Below, piece by piece: positions 20,881 through 33,125 of a stretch of DNA of 64,000 bases. This DNA comes from Posidonia oceanica (taxonomy: Eukaryota > Streptophyta > Magnoliopsida > Alismatales > Posidoniaceae): contig JAZBRS010000060.1 in the NCBI GenBank assembly GCA_037176725.1, forward strand, positions 56,386,001 through 56,450,000. The letters run 5' to 3'. Position 1 is the stretch's first letter. Every line of letters starts with the position of its first letter. The notes beneath the pieces were generated by a model. It ran no database searches and had not been told where the DNA came from. It saw nothing but the letters and a program-made list of their open reading frames with translations. The position numbers and the translations under genes were made by a program.

Positions 20881-22002
20881 AAACCCGACTCTGGCTTTCC
20901 GTTTTGCCTTTTGCTTTTGCATGCCTTATCTGTTTACCTGCCTTGCTTGTTTACATGCTTTACTGCTTGCCTTGCTCTTACATGCTTTACTTCTTGAATG
21001 CATTTACTTGCTTTATTTACCCGCTTATTCTTGCTTTATTTCCTGCATTATGCATGTCTAAATATTTGCTTGACGCACTATACATGCCTTTTGAATGATG
21101 AATGCTTTCTTTTACACCAATGCTATGCCACTGCACCTGCACATGCCATGCATACCTGCATTTTGATATGATAAGTGTTTTCTTTCACTATCGTGTCCAC
21201 ATGCACATGCCATGCCCATGCTTTTTGCCTTGCTGTGTGACTGCTTGCATGCCATGACTTCTTGTTTCTCTCCCCTCCATGCTTTTGCCATGTTAGGATA
21301 TTAGAAACATGCTTGCTCCCCTCTTGTTTAATTTAAAAGTAACAATAAAGCCAAGCAATAACATCTAAGCACAACTAGAGCTAAAACTTGCAATTTCTTT
21401 TTTCCCCTTTGGCTAATAAAACACAAGTAAAACACTCTAATTCATTCGCATCAGCATTTTAGAAAGCATGTATTCTTCTCACCTAAGTCCACCCATAGTC
21501 TAAGAAGGATAGTCCTGGTCGCTTGCTCCCTCGCTTTGGCTTGGCGTGAGTAGATCGGTCTATCCCCCTTGTTAGGGGGTCACGTCGGTGTTAGTAGAGG
21601 GTACCACCCATGCTTCTGGCAGGGTCGAGGCTCCTAAAACACCACCCTGTTATACCCGAGCTTTGGGCTAGGCTTTAGACGGGGACCCACTTTCTTCTGA
21701 ACTGGAGTATGCATAATCCCATTACCCATGAGTGCGTCCTAGTAGGCTATCTACTCAGGACATGCATGGTGAGAGTGCATATTAGGGCATTCATCTGCAT
21801 CATGCCACCCTTAATAACTCTTTTTTGCATCCAACCTCTAACACGTTTATTGGTTTTGCAGGTAGGTGCGGGTTCCATCAGCAAGGATCCTGAGTGTCCC
21901 CCTCTGTCTCTGAGCTGTCTGTCGCCTCTGACAGTAGCTCTCCTTAGGTCTTGTGTCCCTGTCTTCAGCCGCAGACCTGTTTGCATTCGCTCGCCGTTCA
22001 TT
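20881..22002 (+). other. untranslated leader of element C
   Basis: About 1.1 kb of TGCTTGCC/TTTACATGCC-rich sequence leads to the gag start. It aligns with the leader of B (39486-40610 inverted), including AGTCTAAGAAGGATAGTC, the GGTCGGTCTATCC line and GAGGGTAC(C/A)ACCCATGCTT. No upstream gene is recognisable. Confidence 0.6.
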
Positions 22003-24480
22003 ATGACCCAGCATACCGGTGAGCCTCCTTCCTCTTTGGCGTCAGGGGAGATACCGACTTCGGTCTCTCCTTCCCTCGCTTTGACGTCCCCTGTCTCCTC
22101 TCCTCTGCTGGTGCAGGAGACTTCCCTGCCCCTCTATCAGGAACAAGGGTCGACCCCAGTCGACTTGGAGCCTGTCACCAAGCCAACCGTGGTGACTGCC
22201 ACTCAGGCTCCAGGAGCGTCGCCTTCTGTTCCATCCCAGGGCTTTCCCGTCTCGGGAATCCAGCCTTCTGCGGCTACCTCTTGCATAGGGTCTACTCCTA
22301 TTGCTTCCTTGGTTTCCGTGCCTCCCTTGGCGAACACCTCTGTGCGTCCTGGCCCGTCGGTCGATACTTTCCCTGCCTCACAAGCATAGCATTTATTGGC
22401 TAAGGCCGATAGGCTGCGAAGCATGGCTCTCGCACTCGACCTGACCGTGGCTTGCTCTTCCCATCCAACCCCGAAGGTTCCAGTGCCGCCCTCTGTAGCT
22501 TAGCAAGCTCACTACATTGCACATCCGCCCTTTCCATCGCCCCAGCTCCTCACAACTCCGGCGATGGGGGTGCATTATCGGCCTCCTGCACCTGCACAGC
22601 ACTTTTCACAGCTTGCAACTCCATCTTTCGGTGGCCAGTCCTTTGGATTGGAAGGAGCACAGCATCCCTTAGGCCCGTTGCCCGGTGCTGTGCCGGTGCA
22701 ACAGCTACCGCTCCCCCGCACTGCACCTTACACTGCACAGCATGCAATCTACCCATCTTCTTTGCATCAGGTTCAAGCTCCTGCATACATAGCACCGCAC
22801 TTTACACCCTCGCACGGGTATGCTGGCCCTCACGCTGCGACACTAGGTAGCATGACGGTGGATCCGGAGGAGCGCTCTCGAGCGACCCACACAGCATACG
22901 CGACACCTGCCTTAGCTGCACCAGTCTCGACAATAGCAACCTCAGACGCCTTTCTTACTAAGTTGGGTGATCTAGAGTGAGCACTTCGTCAAGTGCAAGG
23001 CCAGGACCGCCAGCCCTACCAATTTGGCGACCTCTATCTCTTTCCAGAGGCCATACTCCCTTCGAAGTTCCGCATCCTAGACTTTGATAAATACAATGGT
23101 AGAGGTTGCCCCATCTCGCATCTGAAAGCATACTGCAGGGACCTTGCTCAGCTTCAGGCTGAGGAAAGGCTCCTTATCTGCCTGTTCCAGAAGAGTTTGA
23201 CCGGCCCCGCGCTCAAGTGGTTCACATCCCTTGACATGGCTGCGGTTCAAACTTGGACTGGTCTTTCTCAGGCTTTCCTTGAACAGTATTCGTTCAACCT
23301 CGACTTGATTCCCAAGCGAGCGGATCTTGTCGCCATCCGGCAAAGGCTCCAAGAGCCATTCGGGGAGTATGTCGGTCGCTGGCACTCCACAGCTGCCCAG
23401 GTCAGAGATTGACCCTCCGAGGAGGATTCTATCAAGATAATCGTCAAAGGGGCGCTGCCAACAACTGGGACTCTGCTTTGCATTCAACACATCACTAGTT
23501 TTGCATCGCTGATTAGGGCCGGTGCCCGCGTGGAGAGCTCATTGCGAAGTGGGCATTTTCCCTCACTTTTTGCATTGGCTAGGCAGGCCAGCAACACCAG
23601 CAATTGCCGCAGCCGCAACAACAGCAACCATTCCGCTCCCGACTGCTCCAAGCAACACACCGAAGCACGCGCTGATCCTCCTGAAGTGCCTGCCTTTGTA
23701 GAAAGTCAGCCGGACCCCTTTCCGCTAGAGCACGCACCTAATTTCGCACCCACTACACACACTACCACCGTCGAGCTAGTGCATCACATCGCACCAGCTC
23801 AGCAAGGACAACAGCCTAAGCGAAGACGAGGCCGCCGCACTGAGAGCGACTTCACCCCACTTAGTGAACCGCTAAGTGCCGTCTTTCCTCGGGTTGTGTG
23901 GCTTCTGAGGCTCCCAGAAACTCGCCCGCCACCAAACCCTCTTCCAAGGTGGTATGATGCGAGCAAGCATTGCAATTACCATTGAGCCCCAGGACACTCG
24001 ACGGATAATTGCCTCACTCTCCGGGATGTCGTCCAGGACCTGGTTGACAACAGAACCCTCGTTGTCAGTCCGCAGGAGGCTTCACACACGTCTGCACTCG
24101 CACACCCTAGTGTAGCTGGCCCTTCCTCTTCCGAGCCTGCAAGCTCCTCAGATACTGGAACCTCGGGGGGCTACCCCAATCTTCTCTGAGTCCGGCTCTG
24201 CCCCGATCGATCCTTTCAATCCCGTCAGCGCAATCTCCTCTTCCTACCTTTCCCTGTTTGCCTAGGGGATGCTCGGAAGCGCAACGATAGAATCGACAGC
24301 AAGCCCAGTCGCAGCACCATCCAGGTTAGCCTCTCCTCCAGCATCAGCAACCCCAGTGCTCCCCACACTGCCGTCAGCAGATCCAACAGCCCCAGTGCTC
24401 TCCGCACTGCCAACAGTAGATCCCGCCGACAGCATCAATAGCATAGGAGCAGACCCAGCACCTCCCTTCCGAGGTCGCTA
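22003..24480 (+). pseudogene. gag of element C
   Basis: The likely start is ATG at 22003 (MTQHTGEPPSSLASGE), matching MAQFAGKPQLSAAPEG in B at a similar distance from the primer site. A P/S/T-rich N-terminus is followed by the gag core at 22993-23412: LPSKFRILDFDKYNGRGCP, LTGPALKWFTSLDM and FLEQYSFNLDLIPKR. Then come the FASLIRAGARVESSLRSG region, a Q/N-rich part, and a zinc knuckle HCNYHxAPGHSTDNC with a stop inside (about 23977-23985). It ends in a P/A/T-rich tail at the splice donor. Breaks include TAG at 22387, TGA at 22978, TGA after AAQVRD at 23410 and frame changes. Gag forms the particle around retrotransposon RNA. This copy is dead. Confidence 0.88.
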
Positions 24481-24497
24481 ACAGGTAAGTCCCTCTT
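24481..24497 (+). promoter_or_regulatory. conserved splice-donor-like site at the end of gag (element C)
   Basis: ACAG|GTAAGTCCCTCTT is identical to 3661-3677 in A over 17 bases and in the same position relative to gag. The surrounding sequence is less well conserved. Confidence 0.5.
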
Positions 24498-24649
24498 CCC
24501 TCTCTTTTGTTTCCTACACTGTCTTTTCTTTTCATATTGTTTTGTTTTCGTATTTTTTTGCCATGTCAGAAAATCATAAAAAGCATAAAAACAGCAAAAA
24601 CCTAAAAACATGCATTCCTTTCTTGTTCATGCATTCTACATCGGGCCGG

Positions 24650-24800
24650 CACTCCTAACTACTCAGCGATAAGTCCGTCAACTTATCATTCGGGCTGATA
24701 CCTCTAACTATTCGGCGATAGGTCCGTTAACCTATCATCATTGGACTGATATCCCTAACTATTCGATGATAGGTCCGTCAACTTATCACCTGGCACACAT
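24650..24800 (+). repeat. GGTCCGTTAACTTATC repeats, first block (element C)
   Basis: Three units of GGCTGATA plus CTAACTATTCGGCGATAGG plus TCCGTYAACTTATC, related to those at 5330-6270. Confidence 0.75.
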
Positions 24801-26337
24801 CAATCACTTTGCATGCTTATCAACCATCTTGCACATATCTGTCATCATGCATTGTCATTTCCTGCACATACATGCCACTTCTTGCTTCCTGTAAAGACAA
24901 AAGCACCAAAAAAATCAAAAAAATCAAAAAACGCAAAAATATTTTCTTTGCCTTTCTGCTGGTTTTCCCTTTTTATGTTTTCCTAAACCAAAAACCTAAA
25001 AAATACAAAACCAAGGCAAAAACCTAAAAACATGTTTGTCCTTCTCCCTTTCTAAAAAATACAAAACCCATAAACATTTGTATAATCAGAAACCTGACTT
25101 TGGACAAACAAGTAACGCCTAAAGGATGTTAAGTAGTGACAATCTCAGGCAGGACTCACTCAAGCAGCGCCATCTCTTGCATGTGGCCACATAGTGAGAC
25201 TAAGAGCAGAACAGAGCGACTCGCTGAGCTTAAAAACTCCCAAAAGTGAGATCCACCATAACCAGAGAGTCCACCAGACATGGAGAGGACCAAAGCAGAA
25301 CAGAGCATAGCTAGAGGTTGTCTACACATTGCAGAGGCTGAAGGTGTACGCCGATCAGTCGAACTCTCAACGCCTCATCCGGGACCACTACCCCAAGAGG
25401 GCAAAGTCATGCATATCCAAAGGAATAGAGATCATGTGAGCAAAAGAATATGATAACATGATATGCATGCTGAGCATAAAAGAAATATGAAGAAAGAAGT
25501 TGAAGAAAGAAGGCACTCATGAGAGGAGTGACTCGGACGAGTGTTGAAGCCACCTCAGCTTTCTACTCCAAGCGCCACACTGGCAACTGTACAGGATACT
25601 TATCGGGAGGACCTGGCCCCACCCTCTGAGTGCAGCAACACGCTCCAATCCCCTATGCAGACAACTCTACTCCTGTGGCAGGCTAGATGCAACTCCAGTC
25701 GCTCATGAGGGGAAAAGAAAAATCATTCTGTGAGCGTTAAAAGCGGTAGTTGGTCCCCGAAGAATTGAGACGGAGGCTGTGAAGCTGCATCCAACGCTTC
25801 TGCTACCCCTGCAGCCAAAGGCTATACTCTGCAAAGCTAAAGCCTCATCCCGAACCAAGAGTAAGAAAGGGAGCCACCGACCACAACTCGGCATGGCGTT
25901 GCTCAAGGATCGAGATCTCCTGAGTCAAAAAGTGCAGAAGCACCCTCTTAGCGTAGCTACTTTGAGTCCAAAGCCACCAAAACATGCATGCTGTAATATA
26001 TCTTTATCTTCCCTTCTCCCTATTTTCGAAAATCGGAGCCAAGGATGAGTACTTTTGCTTGCCTCGCTCAGAGGCTCCGCGCTTTTCAAATTTTGCTGTC
26101 CACTGCGTTGGGCAGGTCCTTGATGACCGGCATGTCCCTCGTTTGTCACCTCGTGATGCCACGAAGCATGCCCGCGCTGAGACCATTGCACGCCTACCAC
26201 GATGGGTTCCTGTCTTCTCTCTGCATTATTCTACATTCCTTGCATTCGGGCTGGCAGCCCTAACTACTCGGTGATGGGTCAGTCAACCTATCTATCCATC
26301 CATCCTTGCATTTCGATGCCAGGGGCGCTTTGACTGT

Positions 26338-26365
26338 CCCCTGGTATCATCTCTGATACCAGGGG
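26338..26365 (+). repeat. GTATC hairpin, copy 5 (element C)
   Basis: Arms CCCCTGGTATCA (26338-26349) and TGATACCAGGGG (26354-26365) are perfect around TCTC. The arm sequences equal those of copies 3 and 4 in B. Confidence 0.85.
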
Positions 26366-26616
26366 CATCCTTTTGTTGCCCCGTGGTATCGCTCCTCTCA
26401 TCGGGCTAATACCCCTAACTATTCGGCGGTAGGTTCGTTAACTTATCACCTTGCATTTGCATTATTCCATCGCATTCCCCACCGGCATTACACATCGCAC
26501 GGTGATCCCTTACATCCATTCCACTGCATTCGGGTTGGTAACCCTAACTACTCGGCTGACAAACTCGTTAGTTTTGTCTCCACCTTGCATTTTGATTCCA
26601 AGGGCGCTTCGGCTGT

Positions 26617-26645
26617 CCCCTGGTATCGTTCACCGATACCAAGGG
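26617..26645 (+). repeat. GTATC hairpin, copy 6 (element C)
   Basis: CCCCTGGTATCG (26617-26628) and CGATACCAAGGG (26634-26645) pair with one mismatch around TTCAC. The G-C closing pair and the loop equal those of copy 2 in A. Confidence 0.8.
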
Positions 26646-26979
26646 CATCTTTATTGGCTGCCCCATGGTATCCCATTTCCATCTGCATTTGGACTGACAA
26701 ACCCCAACTATCGCGAGACGGTCTACGGACCTCTGCTACACCTTCCGGTTCGGTGTCCCACCACTCTCCACCCTCATCGGGCTGATAGCCCTAGCTATCC
26801 GGTGATGAGTCCATTAACACCTCGCGGGCTGATGCCCCAACTATCCGGTGGTGAGTCCGTTAACTCCTCAGCGGGCTGATAGCCCTAACTATCCGGCGAT
26901 AGGTCCGTTAACTTATCACCCATTTCGTCGTAGTTTAATAGCATTTTGTTGCATGGCATTAGCATTTCATCATCACGTG

Positions 26980-27420
26980 GGCATCGCGTGCTTAGGATCC
27001 GAACCCTCGGTTCGCGTATTGCCTAAGGTATCATCCTCAGCACCTGCAAGCTTCTTTTTATAGCATCACTAGCTTTGGATGACACCCGCAGTAGTACGCG
27101 ACCCAAGATCGTTTTCTCGATTTCGCGTGTCTAACGTTCCACTGTTTGTACACTGCATTTCACAGCATTCGCATTGCATAGCATTATATAGCTTCTTTGT
27201 GTCCCTTGTAAAGTCAGTCCTAGTACTGCATCTCATCATTACATGGACATCGCATGCTTAGGATCCGAACCCCAGGTTCACGTATTGCCTAAAGTAGCAT
27301 CCTCATCGCCCGCATGCTTCTTTTTATAGCATTGCCGACTTTGGATGATACTCGCAGTAGTGCACGGCCCAGGATTGCTTTCTCGATTTCGCAGGCCCAG
27401 CATTCCACTGTATACCCTGC
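26980..27420 (+). repeat. tandem duplication of about 262 bp (element C)
   Basis: Two copies begin GCGTGCTTAGGATCCGAACCC (near 26987) and GCATGCTTAGGATCCGAACC (near 27250), each followed by GGTTC(G/A)CGTATTGCC and GATGA(C/T)AC(C/T)CGCAGTAGT. They match the pair at 6386 and 6648. Confidence 0.7.
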
Positions 27421-27539
27421 ATTTCACTACATAACATTGCATAACATTGCACCCTTATTGCACTGCTACTCCTCTGTGGTCCTTACACCGACCTCCGCAT
27501 TTCGCTTTCCCGGGCATTTCGTACCCGCCATTGCATGCA

Positions 27540-27660
27540 CATCCCTTGCTTTACTTTTAGCATCTTTACTTTCAGCACTTTACTTGCAGCACTTTTCTTT
27601 CAGCACTTGCAGCACTTTACTTTCAACACTTTACTTGCAGCACTTTACTTTCAGCTTTTG
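27540..27660 (+). repeat. CTTTACTTGCAGCA micro-repeats (element C)
   Basis: About eight units of ACTTTACTTTCAGC or ACTTTACTTGCAGC. A shorter version is at 6825-6890 in A. Confidence 0.8.
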
Positions 27661-28129
27661 CATTGCATTGCATTTCCACTTTTTCGCGTGCATGCACCAT
27701 CCCACTTTCTCCCAGAGGAGTACAGTGTAGCAAGCGTTAGCGTAAGCATACCATTTGCATTAGCACAACATTCTAGTGTTCACATTCATCTACATTTGCA
27801 TTCACCTTCCTGCATTGCTTAGGACATCCTTTGCCTTGCGTTGCACTTCCTGCCTTTTCTGCCTGCTTGCTGCCTTGACCGGGGGCAAGCCTTTTCTCTT
27901 TCTCGCGGCCTCGTGAGCTCCTGCTCATTTCACTTGTCCCAAATGGACAAGGACCTTTGGCCTCCCCCGGACTAGCGGCCAACCTGCCAGAGTGGCAAGC
28001 GCATTAGTCCTTCCGGAGCCCCTGTTGCGTAAGCTTGAATGAGCAGCCAACTTGTCGCGTTGCATTGCACTTTCTGCTTCTCCTTGCTTTAGCATGCATC
28101 ACACTGCACTGCACCAGCATCCCATGTTT

Positions 28130-28340
28130 GGTGGCTGCATTCATAGCACCAGCACTCACAGCATCAGCATTAGCACTCGCAGCATAGCAAGCACCCGTAG
28201 CATCAACACTAGCACCAGCACTCACTGCATCAGCACAGCAATTCCTCATGCACAGCATCCGCACATACACCACTAGCATATTGGTTCAACATCAGCATTA
28301 ACATCAGCAGCATATCAACACTGCATCAGCATTCGCATCT
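28130..28340 (+). repeat. AGCATCAGCATTAGCACT repeats (element C)
   Basis: Irregular 6- to 18-bp units of AGCAYYAGCA. This stretch is absent or much shorter in A, so it expanded in C. Confidence 0.75.
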
Positions 28341-28550
28341 GCACTAACTTTTGCACTAACATCCGCATTAGCATGCATTGCATTGCATTGGCATCTTGCA
28401 TCTACATTCGCATTATGGCATCGAGCCATGATTTTCGGTGCATCCACCGAATAAGTGACTCACGCCTATAGCAACACCTGGCTCTCTTTGGCGTCGAGTG
28501 GGGTGTCTTTGTCAACCCTGAGCCACGGTCTCGCTTCGCTTGACCTCATT

Positions 28551-28563
28551 CAGGGAGGGACAT
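28551..28563 (+). other. polypurine tract of element C
   Basis: CAGGGAGGGACAT directly precedes the LTR start TGTAGACACCCC, preceded by CTTGACCTCATT as in A and B. Confidence 0.8.
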
Positions 28564-31079
28564 CTGTAGACACCCCATTTTGGCATGCCAATTTGGTGGT
28601 TCTCTGTGAAACCCATTTTGACCTCTAAAATCAATCCCAAAAACCCTAGAAAAACTCTAGGTAAATCCCTCCTAAAATCCTAGAAAAATTCTAGGATAGC
28701 ATCTCTTAAACCCTAGGTCAGCTATTAAACCCTAGATTAGCACAGGACACTCCCATGCAAACCCAAGCCTAAGCCATTATCCTTTTCTCTCTCCTCATTG
28801 TCCTTTTCTCTCTCCTCTTTATCCTCTCTCTTTCTCCTTCTTTTCCTCTCTTTCTTCCTTGCTTTTTGTGGGTCCCGCCCACTCTGGCTCCTCCTCACTT
28901 CTTCCCCTTCCTTCCTCCTATTTTATTTCTATTTTTATTTAATTTTATTCCATCTTATTTGATCTCTATCTTCTTTTTCCTTTCCTTCTCTCTTTCTTTC
29001 TTTCCTTCTCTATCTTGCTTCTTTTTTCCTCTTTATTTTCCCCCTCTTTTGCCCAAAGCCCAAGCCCACTCCATTTTCCTTCCATGCAAGTCCATCCCAT
29101 GCCCCCAACTTCCCTCTCTTTTTTCTCTCCTTCTTTTCCTTCTTCTTCTTCTCTTTCTTTCTTTCTTTTCTTCCTCCTTCTCTTCCCTTCTTTCCCTCTT
29201 TCTTTTTCCTTTTCTTCTTCCCCCATTCAACCCAGTCTAATCCCCAGCCCACCACCCTTTTTTTCACTTTTTTTCCTCTCCGGGCCTAGCCCAACTCCTC
29301 TCTTCCCCTCCTCCATCCCTCTTTCTCTCCCTCCTTTTTATCTTTTTTCCTCTTCCACCAGGCCCAGGCCCTTCCTCCCTTCTCTTCCTTTCTCTCTTTT
29401 TTCTTTTTTTTGATTTTCCTCTCAGCCCACACGCACAAACCCAGCCCCTACTTCCCTCCTTCCTCTCTTCTTCCTCCTTTCCCTCCTCATTTGCTTCGAA
29501 CCCAACACGCATCCTCTGCACTCACAGCCCCCTCACGAGCCCCTCCTGCAGCACACACTCTTCCCCCTATCCACTTCACCTTTCAGCGTTTGCAGCCTCA
29601 CAAGCCACACCCCTCTCCGGCCTCCCATCTCACTGCCACAGCTGCCAACCTCCTGCCAGGCCTGCCAAATCCAATTCAAGCTCCTACATGCCCATGCCCA
29701 CTCGAGTGGAGGCCGGAGACCACAAACCAACACCTCATCTTCCCTTCCACTAGTCTGCAACCGGAGAATTCACGCATAGAGCAAGAGAGCACCCATTAGC
29801 CTTCCCAGCACAGACCAGAGCTTCCAGACCTTGCACACACGCACACATCCACTCCCAGCCCCCAAAATTCCTCCATAGTACTCACCAAACAACCACCTTC
29901 CACACCCAACGCCCAATTCACCCCGAAACGCCCAGCAGACCGACTTCTCTACTACAAACACCTTCACCCAGTTTCTGTCTAGAAACACCACCGAACCTCC
30001 AGACCACTCCAGCCCTCCAGAATCCACAACCGAGCCCTCCATTGCCTTCACCACACCTCCACCAACCCAAGCCACAACTCAGAGAGGTCCAGAGCTCCAC
30101 CAGTTGGAATTGAGCCAGAAAATTTACTAGAGCCACCCAAAATTGCAAACACCTTGCCCGGGCTTGCAACCTCGCACCTGAAGCACTCTGAAGCTCCACT
30201 GCAGCACCTGGAGTGTGTCCCGATCGCCGCGCCGCTCCCACAACCACAGCAGCACCCCAGCAGACCGCCTGCAACCGCTGGAGGCAGATTGACGTTGCTA
30301 GAGAACTCCGGCACGCTTCAAGGGTAAGTGACCCCATTTCTTTACTCAGTGCATTCCATTCTTACTCCCTAGGTGGTTAGTTCCTAGGATAGAAGCCTAG
30401 CCTAAGTTTCGAGCTCCGTCGTGGGGTCGTCTTCCCCGACGAGCCCCCGCAGCTCCGCTGGCGTCATCCTGCCGCTCCACAGTCGCTCCAAAGACTCCCC
30501 CGAGCTTCGCTAGGACTCCAGCAAGCTTCTCCAGACCTCCGCGCGCCGTTCCAGAGCCTCCTCCGCCCGCTCGACCTCTGCAACTCGCTGGAGCCTCCGC
30601 CGGATCGACTGTCTGCTCCACTGCACCAAACGGCTCCAGAGCTTCCTTCGAGCTCCGCCTGACGTCCGGGAGCATAGCCCACCCCTCTCTGGGCCTCGCC
30701 GAGCTCTCCAGCACCTGTCCCGTCCTCCTCCTTCTCTGCAGCAATCGTTAAGGTCGTCCGGACATCTCTGCTGCCGCAACGCCTCCGCGACAGCACCACA
30801 GCACTACCCTGAGCTCCGGGATGCTTCCCAGCCCGCGCCCGCTGGCCTCTGCAGCTTCCAGCTTCACTTCCACCTCCGTCCTCCTCTGCAAAAGCACCAC
30901 CGCGCCGTCAGACCGCCTCCGCCGTCCTCCTGCACCGCCGAGACCATCGGAGCATCCGCCCGGACCTGCCGCAGCTTCCTGGGCCCTTGCGCCTGGCCGT
31001 CGCTCGTCGGATCGCCACCGTGCGCGCCATCTTCTCCGTCAGCGGTGCTGCAGTGTCGGACGACACTGTAGCACTATTG

Positions 31080-32620
31080 ATGGCTATAACTTTAATTTAA
31101 CATTCATTGCATGCATTATCATAAGTTGCCTCAGCTTATTTTATTTGCATCTGGGTCCAGCTTTGGTTTGAGTTTCATTTAAATTTGAATTAAAACTATA
31201 TTGCATTGCAGTCTGGCTCTCTGTTTATTTTTATTTGCATGCAGGTCCTTCGTATATATTTTTAAAATGCATCTAAGTGTTAAGTTTGTGCATGCATTGC
31301 ATTTACGTCCTTAAGTTTCTGATATTTGCTTTTGGGTCCTGATTTGATTGAGAAATCATTTAATGTTGCATTTAAATCTTACTGCATTGCATTAAAATCT
31401 TCTATTTTGATTTATTTGCAAGTTGGTCCATCTGCAGTTTAATCCATGCATTTAATTGTGAATTTTACCATACTATATTGCATGAATAACCCTAAAAATG
31501 TTCTGTTTGCATCTAGGTCCTCTATTGGTTTGAATGTCATTTAATTTTGATTTAAAATCATATTACATTGCATAAAAATACTACATGCTTGCATATTTGC
31601 AATTCAGTCCATCTGCATGGTTTGAAAATCATTTAAATGCATTTTAAAACCATATTGCATTGAAATAAAATACCACATGTTTCCAGATTTGCTTTTCAGT
31701 CCTTGCACCAATTGAAATGTCATTTAATCTGCATTTTAACTATATTGCATTGCTAAAAAATCCAAAAATATGCTTTATTTGCATCTGAGTCCTATGCAGT
31801 TGTTGATTTTCATTTAATGCATGTTTTAAACTATATTGCATTGCAGAAAAACCCATAAAAATGTTTAAATTGCATGTTAATCCAATCAGTTGTAAATCAA
31901 TCATTTAACTTTGCATTTTATCTTATTGCATTGCATTAAAAAACCAAAAAAATGTTATAATTGCATTTAAGACCATCTACTGTGAATCAATGCTTGTTTT
32001 ATGTATCTTTAACATTGCTAGAAAACCCAGAAAAATGGCATTATTGCATTTCAGTCCAGTCTACATTCAAACTCTCATTTAAATCATATTTTAAACTATA
32101 TTGCATTGCTATAAAGTCCAGAAACATATTTTAATTGCAAGTCAGTCTATTTTGCATACATGCATCATTTAAATGGTATTTTTAACCATATTGCATTGCA
32201 CTAAAGCCTACTGATTTTCTGAAATTGCATGTCAGTCCTTATTTTTCAGTTTTTGCATGCTTGCTTGTTTTCCATGCATTGCACTTAGGTCCTATATGTT
32301 TTTAAAATTGCATTTAGATCCTTTCTTGCATTTTTGCATGCATACCTTCCATTTAGCATTGCATTCCACCCAAGCATTGTTGCATTAGCCTTCCTGCATG
32401 CATCCACCTTGTTTTGCACACCCATAGGGGCATTTTACACATAAGGCCATGTAGTTTTCCTAAATTACACATAGGTCCCTGCACTTGCACCCCTAGCATG
32501 CATAGCATTCCCATATCATCGCACATGTCCCTATGCATTCATTAGGGCATTGTTAGCCTTCTAACATGTAAGCCATCCATGCATTGCACGCATTTAGGGG
32601 CTAATTACACTTAGACCCCT
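31080..32620. repeat. degenerate TTTAGTCC / ATATTGCATTGCA repeats inside LTR C
   Basis: Units of roughly 110 to 120 bp, each with TTTGCAT..AGTCC, a TCATTTAAAT(T/G)GCAT line and ACTATATTGCATTGCA. It is the counterpart of 12.75-13.9 kb. Confidence 0.8.
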
Positions 32621-32679
32621 GCCTAGCCCATCTGAAGCACTGCACAGCATCCATTGCCTTCCCATTTGCATTGCATGCA

Positions 32680-33125
32680 TCGTTTTGCGCACCCGCATCT
32701 GTTTTCTTCCGCATCTGCATCGTTTTGAGTGCATGCATCTGTTTCTTTTGCATTTTGCCTCGTTTTACGTGTTGCTTTGTCTTATTTACATATCGCTTGC
32801 ATTTTTGCATCGTTTTGCATCCCATTTTGCTTTATTTGCATATCGCTTGCATTTTTGCATCGTTTTGTGTGCCAGTCTTGTATTCTTTGGTATTTCGCCT
32901 CGTTTTGCGCGCATGCATTTGTTTTCGCATGCATTTGCCTCGTTTTACGTGTCTGCATTCGTTTGCATCGTTTTGCGTGCCCACACCTGCTTTCTTTGCA
33001 TGTCCCCTGCATTTTGCACCGTTTTGCATGTCCGCTTGCATTTTCTCCTGCATTGCACCGTTTTCCGCACCCACTTTCGTTTTCCCCTTGCAAGTCGCTT
33101 GCATTGCATTGTTTACCATAGTTTT
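32680..33125. repeat. CGTTTTGCGTGC repeats inside LTR C
   Basis: A less regular version of the 30-bp array at 14640-15060, with units of about 30 to 60 bp containing GCATCGTTTTGC. Parallel open frames on both strands are repeat artefacts. Confidence 0.8.

Larger units (their letters stand above)
26240..26930 (+). repeat. GGTCCGTTAACTTATC repeats, second block (element C)
   Basis: Variable-spaced units, most regular from 26775 to 26925 (GGGCTGATAGCCCTA, CTATCCGGTGATGAGTCC). Two GTATC hairpins are embedded here. Confidence 0.78.
24498..28550 (+). other. repeat-rich 3' UTR of element C; pol absent
   Basis: The order is as in A: a pair of AACATGCATTCC / TCCGTTAAC blocks, an A-rich part (24.89-25.1 kb), a block shared with 4150-5250, GTTAAC repeats, hairpins, the 262-bp duplication, TTTCAGCA units and AGCATCAGCA units (28.13-28.33 kb). 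No pol domain is recognisable in any frame. Confidence 0.65.
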
